The position numbers and the translations under genes are program-made. Under the pieces are notes generated by a model that searched no databases, was not told the origin of the DNA, and saw nothing but the letters and a program-made list of their open reading frames with translations. Below, in pieces: positions 58,367 to 64,000 of a stretch of DNA of 64,000 nt. The DNA comes from Anthostomella pinea. Lineage: Eukaryota > Ascomycota > Sordariomycetes > Xylariales > Xylariaceae. The stretch's first letter is position 1. Each line of letters starts with the position of its first letter. The DNA lies in NCBI GenBank assembly GCA_963556695.1, contig CAUWAG010000018.1, forward strand, positions 3,720,001 to 3,784,000, in the 5' to 3' direction.

Positions 58367-60054
58367 ATGGCTTCTCAACTCGCTGGCGTGCCCGCCGCTA
58401 CCCTCTTCTCGACAGTATGCGTGCTGGGAGTTGTATCTGTCCTGAGTACCGCAATCTACAGACTCTACTTCCACCCTCTCGCCGAGTACCCAGGTCCCTT
58501 CTGGGCGCGCTTGAGTGTATGGCCTTCTTACCTTCACACGATCAAGCAAGACCGCCATACATGGCTTCTGCAGTTGCAAGATCAGTATGGCCCGACTTTC
58601 CGATACCGCCCCGACTCCGTGGTTATCAACACGCCTACGGGATACAGAACCATCTTCGGTCCGAAGGGCAACGTGAAGAAGACCGAGTCCTACTACCGCG
58701 TGTGGCCGCACAATGTCAACTGGACCAACACCTGGAATGTCACCAACGTCGAAGCACATGCTCGCAAGAGGCGAGTGCTGAACCAAGCCTTCTCCGACCG
58801 TACCTTGCGCGGTGCTGAGCCGCATATCCATTCCACCGTGGACCGATGGTTGACCCTGATGAAGGAGCAAATACACAATGGCCAGGAATGGACCAAGTCA
58901 CTCAACATGGCTAACGAAGTCAACTATCTGGTATTAGACATCCTCGGCGATCTCTGCTTTGGCAAGTCATTCGATATGAAGGAGCCTGACAGCGACATCA
59001 AACACGTTCCGCATCTCATGGGGAGCTTTCTCCAGCTCATGAACCCCGTAGGTCATAGTTACAAAACTGCTCTTCAGCTTTGATACTGACATCTCTGCAG
59101 ATTGCCTTCTCCCCGTTTGCCAGCTGGTGGGTGTGGGCGAAGCCCCGTGGTCTCGACTGGCTCCTGACGTTCGCCGTCCCAGAAGATCTCAAGAAGTGGC
59201 AAGGTTTCGTCGGCAAGAATCTCGACGACCGTGCCAAGAAGGAGATGGCCCTCAAGGAGTCCGGCAAAGGCGAAGGCGAAGCGCCCAAGGACTTCTTCCA
59301 CTACCTGTTCGACGCAAAAGACCCGGAAACCGGCGAGACCGGCTACGATCTCCAAGAGCTCTACGGCGAATGCGAGGTTCTTACTATCGCCGGCTCTGAT
59401 ACCACTGCCATCATAACCGCAGCCATAACATTCTATCTTGCCACGAATCCGAGACTCCAGGAGAAGCTCGCACGCGAAGTCACATCGACCTTTGCCCATT
59501 ACGGAGACATCGTGGCAGGACCGAAGCTGAACGGATGCCAGTACCTCAATGCTTTCATCCGTGAGACGCTGCGCATGACGCCGCCAGTGCCAGCCGACTT
59601 GGCGCGCGAAGTCCTGCCTGGTGGCACCACTGTCGAGGGTCACTTCTTCCCGCAAGACACCAAGGTCAGCACATGTCTCTACTGCCTCAGCTACAGCAAA
59701 GACGTGTATACCGAGCCCTTCAAGTTCCGCCCAGAGCGCTGGATCGCGAACACCGACGACCCAGAGGGCGACCCAGTCGAGTCGGTGGAGCTGGCCGAGA
59801 GCGGTTTCTGCGCCTTCTCCTACGGCAGCCGCAGCTGTGTTGGCATGACGATGGCTTGGATCGAGCTGAGAATCGTACTTGCGAAGCTGATCTGGATGTT
59901 TGAGCTGAAGCAGGACCCGAAGAACAAGTTGGGTGGAGGGAGCCCGGAGTTGAAGCCGGGACACCGGGATCCAGGTGTTTATCAGATCTACGATGCCTTC
60001 GCTGCAATGAGAGACGGCCCGATGGTGCGATTTAAGGAGAGAGTGCGGGCTTGA
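58367..60054 (+). CDS. Cytochrome P450 monooxygenase
   Basis: ER-anchored haem monooxygenase. Two exons, 58367-59047 and 59101-60054, joined in phase 0 (LMNP-IAFSPF), giving 544 aa, typical for fungal P450s. The N-terminal membrane anchor is residues about 5-30 (ATLFSTVCVLGVVSVLSTAIY), followed by the proline hinge YFHPLAEYPGPFWAR. It has the helix-C motif (WNVTNVEAHARKRR), the I-helix oxygen-activation motif AGSDTTA (about 323), the ExxR pair ETLR (about 380), PERW, and a haem loop FSYGSRSCVGM with the cysteine ligand at about residue 472. All catalytic features are present. The YPGPFWARLSVWPSYLH opening resembles fungal P450s of the benzoate-hydroxylase/secondary-metabolism groups; substrate unknown. 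It is divergent to an inositol-type transporter and is followed by an epimerase fragment. Confidence 0.93.
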
Positions 60055-60269
60055 GGAGTACTCGTAAGGCTATCCAGGGAGGAAACGTTCGCGGCAGCAT
60101 GACGACGGGTACGACCTGGGGTGGGGATCGAACGTCTACGAAGTAATCGAGGACACCAACGGCCCATTCTCAACATCGCTCATGCGCAAGGCTGGCCTGC
60201 TAAGGGTTAGGGTTTGGGTAAGCCTGACACGAAGACCAGATTGCAGATAGATGTGGATTGCCGATCCAA

Positions 60270-60521
60270 ACATGATCGAAGAGTGGGTTAGGTTTCCAGG
60301 TGTTCAATGCGACGAACGATCCCATCACGACGAAAGAGCCCACGGAGGAATTTTTGAACAAAGCGGAGCCCGGGGCGAAGATTACGAGGAAGATGGGGGA
60401 GTATGAGGCGCTGTTCAGTAATCGGAAGATTAGGGAGGTGCTGGGTTCCAAGGAGGAGCACAACTGGCGACAGTATTATAAGCCGTACTGTTCATTTATG
60501 AGGTATGGAAACCTCTTCTAG
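60270..60521 (+). pseudogene. C-terminal fragment of an NAD-dependent epimerase/dehydratase
   Basis: Plus-strand frame reading GFQVFNATNDPITTKEPTEE, then LNKAEPGAKITRKMGEYEAL and SNRKIREVLGSKEEHNWRQYY before stopping at 60519-60521. This is the characteristic C-terminal end of fungal NAD-dependent epimerase/dehydratase-like proteins. No Rossmann TGxxGxxG half precedes it: the 200 bases upstream contain stops in this frame and the P450 gene ends at 60054. The upstream stretch (about 60110-60200) contains a protein-like SNVYEVIEDTNGPFST segment that might be another piece, but it is not from the same frame. Confidence 0.6.
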
Positions 60522-61193
60522 CGGGCCCGTAGCCTTTTTCGAACCAAATACTTCGAGCTAGTGTCGTTCTCCTTAAAAGGCACTGTATTTTGCATCAGTG
60601 TTGGTACTCGCGCGGCTTCAGTATTGATCTGAAGAAGCTGGCAGAGAGTTTGGAAGAAGAAGCCGCACTCACCACTACGGAAAGACCTACTCCTCAACAC
60701 TCCCATTTAAAGGGGCTTGATGCGAACAGTATAGCCGACGGCGCTTCGTCGAAGTTATTGCCTTGGGCCCAAGACCTGCACACTCTCCTTTTGCTGTATC
60801 GTCAGCTCCGGGTCCATGAGGGGAGTTGATGAAGGCAGTCCGTGGAAGACCGGAATTTTCAGGTGAACTGCTAACAGGATAGCGGCGCTCATGACACGTA
60901 CATATCAAGCACTATCACGCAGAGGAGGCGCCCAGCAAGTGACCATATACTTAGACGAGTCAAACATTCCATTACTTTCCAGTGGGAGCAACGAACGAAC
61001 AAACTCCATCCTACGAACAATGTACAACTGATCCTTGCCAGCATCCTTTCATCCTCTCATCCCCATTCCGAACTTGAAAATACTGTTTACTTGATATCTG
61101 GCCGAAGCCTAATAGGAACTCCCCAGGGCCACTTTCCGAGCCGAAGGCTAACCAACCACCTTGCCCATCTTCGGCATCATCTCCTTGCCCACA
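60522..61193. other. Intergenic region, nothing firm
   Basis: About 670 bases. A plus-strand frame at 60590-60829 (79 aa) contains LKKLAESLEEEAALTTTERP, without a recognisable family. It might be a small exon or a relic. No gene is claimed. Confidence 0.4.
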
Positions 61194-62658
61194 TCAGCGA
61201 CCTAGGATGAACATCATGGTCCACGCCAAGACAACCGCAGCGCCCAGCGCAACCTCCTCCACCGTCGGGCAGCTCGTGAAGCCAAAGCTGGACCGGACGC
61301 CCCTGAGCCCCTGAGACCGGGCTTGCGCCTGCGCCGTCTCGCCGACCTTGGCCGAGGTGACAGTCTCGCCTCCGCCGCCGCCGCCGCGAGTTGTCGATGG
61401 CGAAGAAGCAGAAGAAGAAGGAGATGAATTGCCCGGCGTCGTAGTTGTCGTCGTGACCGTAGTCGTCGTACTCGTGGTCGCAGTCGGGCTTCCAGACCCA
61501 GACCCAGCCCTAGCGGTGGTATCAGCTAACGTTGACGTTGACGTATACGTAGGTGCTGGGCTTTGGAAAGACACGAGTCCCGGGCCGGCGCAGTAGATCT
61601 TCAGACAGCCTTCCCGCGCGCACTGGGAGCCGGGCGGACAGCAGCCGCCGCCGAGGTCGCGGTCGCACGCTTCAGTCTGCCTGTCGCAGGTGGGCGGTGC
61701 GGCTGGGCTGACGGAGCAGTGCGTGCCGTCTGCGCAGCAGTAGACGCCTGATGGGGAATAGGAGGAGTTGTGGCAGGTCATGCCGGCTGCGCAGCAGATG
61801 TTCTGTGTTTTTGTTAGTCGCGATATGTAAGTTGGAAAAGCCAAGTGACAGGGGCGAGTATATAGGCGCGAGGAAAGGGAGAGGAACTCGAAGATATGGG
61901 CTTGTTAATGGGTGCGCAGGACTTGGGGCACTCACAGGTTGACCAAAGGCCGCACAGCCATGTGACTGATCACCACAAACATCTCCCGGGATCGTCTGCT
62001 GCCTCTTGCCCTTGAGGCCCCAGAGACTGCCCGTATACCCATCCAGATCCCCGTCCAGATCCAAATACGCATCATCCACACGAGTGCCACCACGCACGCC
62101 CCTAGCCACGACATCCCCGCCCGCAAGCGGAAGCGCACGCGCAAGAGTAAACGGCCCATCATCTCCCCCATCCCCATTCCCCATCCCCACCCCCAACCCC
62201 ACCCCCAGCCCATCCCCACCACCCCCCTCCTCCGCAATATCATGCAACAAAAAAGCCCCCGACGCGTAATACATAGCATCATAATAAACCGTGAACACGA
62301 TACCAGCAACAATCACGCCGACCACAGCGACCGTGACCCCGACCAGGAACGCCCACCGCAGCCGCGGCCGGTCCTGGAACGGACACTAGCGGTGCCAGTC
62401 GAGGCGGGCCCTGAGCGAGTTCCTGTCGATGTTCCAGAGCTGGCGGGGTTTGTGCTCGGCGCATTGCTGAGCTGGTTTTGAGGAGGTCGTGCGGGTGCGG
62501 CTACCGGTGCGGGTGCCGGAGAAGGCACTGCGCGAGAGGGCTGGCTTTGGTGCTGTTGGTTCTTGTGGTTGGTCATTGGGGGCCGCGGTGGTCGAGGAGG
62601 TGTTGTCGGGTTTCTCGCTGGTGACGGCGAGCGAGTTGGATGAAGGTTCTTGCGCCAT
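61194..62658 (-). pseudogene. Membrane/cell-surface Cys- and Ser/Thr-rich protein gene with in-frame TAG
   Basis: Two minus-strand exons, 62658-61936 and 61802-61194, joined in phase 0 (FGQP-NICCAAGMTC), 443 sense codons. The first 90 residues are Ser/Thr/Pro-rich and end LRARLDWHR. A TAG at 62388-62386 then interrupts the frame, which continues CPFQDRPRLRWAFLVG and a transmembrane helix (VTVAVVGVIVAGIVF). The outer part has a Gly/Asp low-complexity run, a Cys-rich module (CCADGTHCS, CDRDLGGGCCPPGSQCAREGC), a long Thr/Ser-rich stalk, and a hydrophobic C-terminus (EVALGAAVVLAWTMMFILGR) resembling a GPI signal. The TAG would need only a T-to-C change to give CAG (Gln). No intron can remove it. 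It is either a nonsense allele, a sequencing error or stop-codon read-through. Protein family not recognised. Confidence 0.6.
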
Positions 62659-63840
62659 GAGTAGTTACGTTATGTACAATAAGGGTCAAGCGTAGGGCTG
62701 GTTTCGAAGTTGCCTGGATCCAGGAACTTCAAGTGGATATAGATAGGTAAGCTAGGGTACGGTTTGAACTCGTAAGTTCTTCAGTAGGTAGTAAAGAATA
62801 CTGCTGCTATAGGGTTAGGGTTCGTTCATAGGTGGTGTCGAATATGTGTAGGTACTCAGGACAGCCAAGTTGATTTCGAGGACAACGATTGGCATCAAGG
62901 TTCATACACCACAGGCGGTTACTTCCTGATATCAAAGGTACCTACCTGTCAGGCTCTCGGAAAGACACTTTGGCATCAGCCACTTGCCTTTTAAAAGGCA
63001 GCCCACTGGTTGGGCAAGTCGTCAGGACTCCTAGCATTATTGGCAGAAGGAGCAGCGCGGTGCTCCCGAAAGCATGACCCGTATACGGCATGTTGCTACA
63101 TTGAACATCCAGAAGTCTCCGTACACCCTTTGTTCACCGAGCAACGGTATATCTATTGTGAATGGAACGCTCACTCAGGGAAACCATCCTACATGGCTTT
63201 TGGTGGATCAAAGCTGCGCATCCCAGGGTGTTTACTCCATTAATATGAGTAGCTTTGACATCCAACACTTGATAGAGGCATGCCGAGCGGAGATCGATGG
63301 GGGAGTGACTGTAATCTCGTACAATGCGGGATCCGAGCCTGTTACTAACAGATGTAAGAAGCGAGAATGTTTTGATGAGTAGATCACATGTGCGAGTAGT
63401 CATCATTTTGAGATTCATGATTGCTTCGTAATTCATGGGTATATCGGACTATGCTACATCAATATCTTCCACACTTGGGAGTGTGTAGTAAAGGCCACAA
63501 TGTGATGTCGTTCTCTAACACCCGCAAGTTCGCCCCAACGCATTACCAGGATCTATCCTGAGGCACCGCCCTGTGGGTATACATCTATGTTCAAAGCCCT
63601 ACGGCGACCGCATATGTGCATATGTATGAAGAGCATCATCCGTACTTATGCAAGAGGCCAACACTGTGTACAATGCCTTCGTGAATAGTCGTCAAAGAAC
63701 CCCCAGCTCTCCAAGCATATGGTATTATGGCGATCGATTCCAGCCACGCACCCAATGCATGGAGATATGGGTATGCCGAGTTCGAAGTTACAAAATTGAA
63801 AGTATGCAAGTCCAGGCGTTTGTGACCGTGCTTTCAATCT
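62659..63840. other. Intergenic region, nothing recognised
   Basis: About 1.2 kb between the interrupted surface-protein gene and the partial gene at the right edge. It contains a short TAGGGTTAGGGTT motif near 62811. Open frames are short and without motifs. Confidence 0.5.
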
Positions 63841-64000
63841 TCAAAGCCAAAATGTGAAAATCATCATGACACCCGCAAGACCAGCCCCCATAGAGGCGAT
63901 CTCCTTGGAACCGGCGACTGCATTTTTTGTCTCAGACGGGCTGGCAGCAGCAGCAGCACCAGTGCCAGTAGCAGATGGCATAGACGAGTAGGTACTGCTG
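63841..64000 (-). CDS. 3' end of a probable GPI-anchored cell-surface protein (partial)
   Basis: Minus-strand coding end cut by the window edge. The reading frame entering from 64000 gives SSTYSSMPSATGTGAAAAA, then SPSETKNAVAGSKEIASMGA and a hydrophobic tail GLAGVMMIFTFWL before a TGA at 63843-63841. A Ser/Ala/Thr/Gly-rich stalk followed by a C-terminal hydrophobic stretch is the usual end of fungal GPI-anchored serine-rich wall proteins. The catalytic or binding part lies outside the window, so no function can be assigned. Confidence 0.6.
   Translation of the reverse strand, partial: SSTYSSMPSATGTGAAAAASPSETKNAVAGSKEIASMGAGLAGVMMIFTFWL

Noticed and set aside
62370..62390. Removing the TAG at 62388-62386 by a tiny intron (GTGTCCGTTCCAG)
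   Set aside because: A 13-nt intron is far below the minimum spliceable length, and the larger alternative with donor GTAGCC does not keep the phase.
1..64000. CRISPR arrays, bacterial operons, rRNA operon
   Set aside because: None seen; the sequence is intron-bearing fungal nuclear DNA.

Overview
This window is nuclear DNA of a filamentous ascomycete (Pezizomycotina; a Sordariomycete would fit, but that is inference). The evidence is intron-rich genes with short GT..AG introns and CTAAC/CTGAC branch sites, GC-rich exons, and a gene set of fungal type: acetyl-CoA synthetase, an ADAM protease, the Ssn6/Cyc8 corepressor, a Set3-complex Sif2/TBL1 WD40 protein, TrpE and Zn2Cys6 remnants. There are no operons. 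Genes are separated by 0.3-7 kb of non-coding DNA. All exon joins below were worked out by hand from splice signals, reading phase and family conservation.

Layout. 0.3-1.5 kb: clamp-loader subunit Rfc5 (+). 3.5-5.8 kb: acetyl-CoA synthetase (+). 7.7-10.2 kb: membrane-anchored ADAM metalloprotease (+). 11.0-12.4 kb: two small uncharacterised minus-strand genes in a low-complexity setting. 13.7-15.6 kb: GH51 alpha-L-arabinofuranosidase (+). 17.3-19.9 kb: Sif2/TBL1-like LisH-WD40 gene (-), whose N-terminus needs a 17-nt micro-exon. 22.7-23.8 kb: TMEM115-like membrane protein (+). 23.8-30.8 kb: about 7 kb without a recognisable gene, upstream of ssn6/rcm-1 (30.8-33.9 kb, +). 34.5-35.9 kb: ribosomal protein L3 (+). 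36.6-37.5 kb: small protein with a possible mitochondrial presequence (+). 38.1-39.8 kb: anthranilate synthase component I (+). 39.9-41.1 kb: GFA-domain zinc protein (-). 42.0-44.0 kb: DHA1-type MFS exporter (-).

The interval 45.8-55.7 kb differs. It holds decayed genes and transposons: a Zn2Cys6 transcription-factor remnant, a short-chain dehydrogenase pseudogene, a complete but inactivated Fot1/pogo-like DNA transposon with about 65-bp terminal inverted repeats and TA target duplication, a kinase-like pseudogene, and an AT-rich element bounded by inverted repeats of about 60 bp. The four identifiable nonsense codons in the transposase are all explained by C-to-T or G-to-A changes. That resembles repeat-induced point mutation.

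55.7-60.5 kb carries a myo-inositol-type sugar transporter (-) and a divergently transcribed cytochrome P450 (+), followed by the tail of an NAD-dependent epimerase. 61.2-62.7 kb has a membrane/secreted Cys- and Ser/Thr-rich protein (-) interrupted by an in-frame TAG. The right edge cuts through the 3' end of a probable GPI-anchored surface protein (-).

Most genes are independent housekeeping functions (replication, acetate use, translation, tryptophan synthesis, global repression). The P450/transporter/epimerase group is the only neighbourhood that could be a small metabolic cluster.
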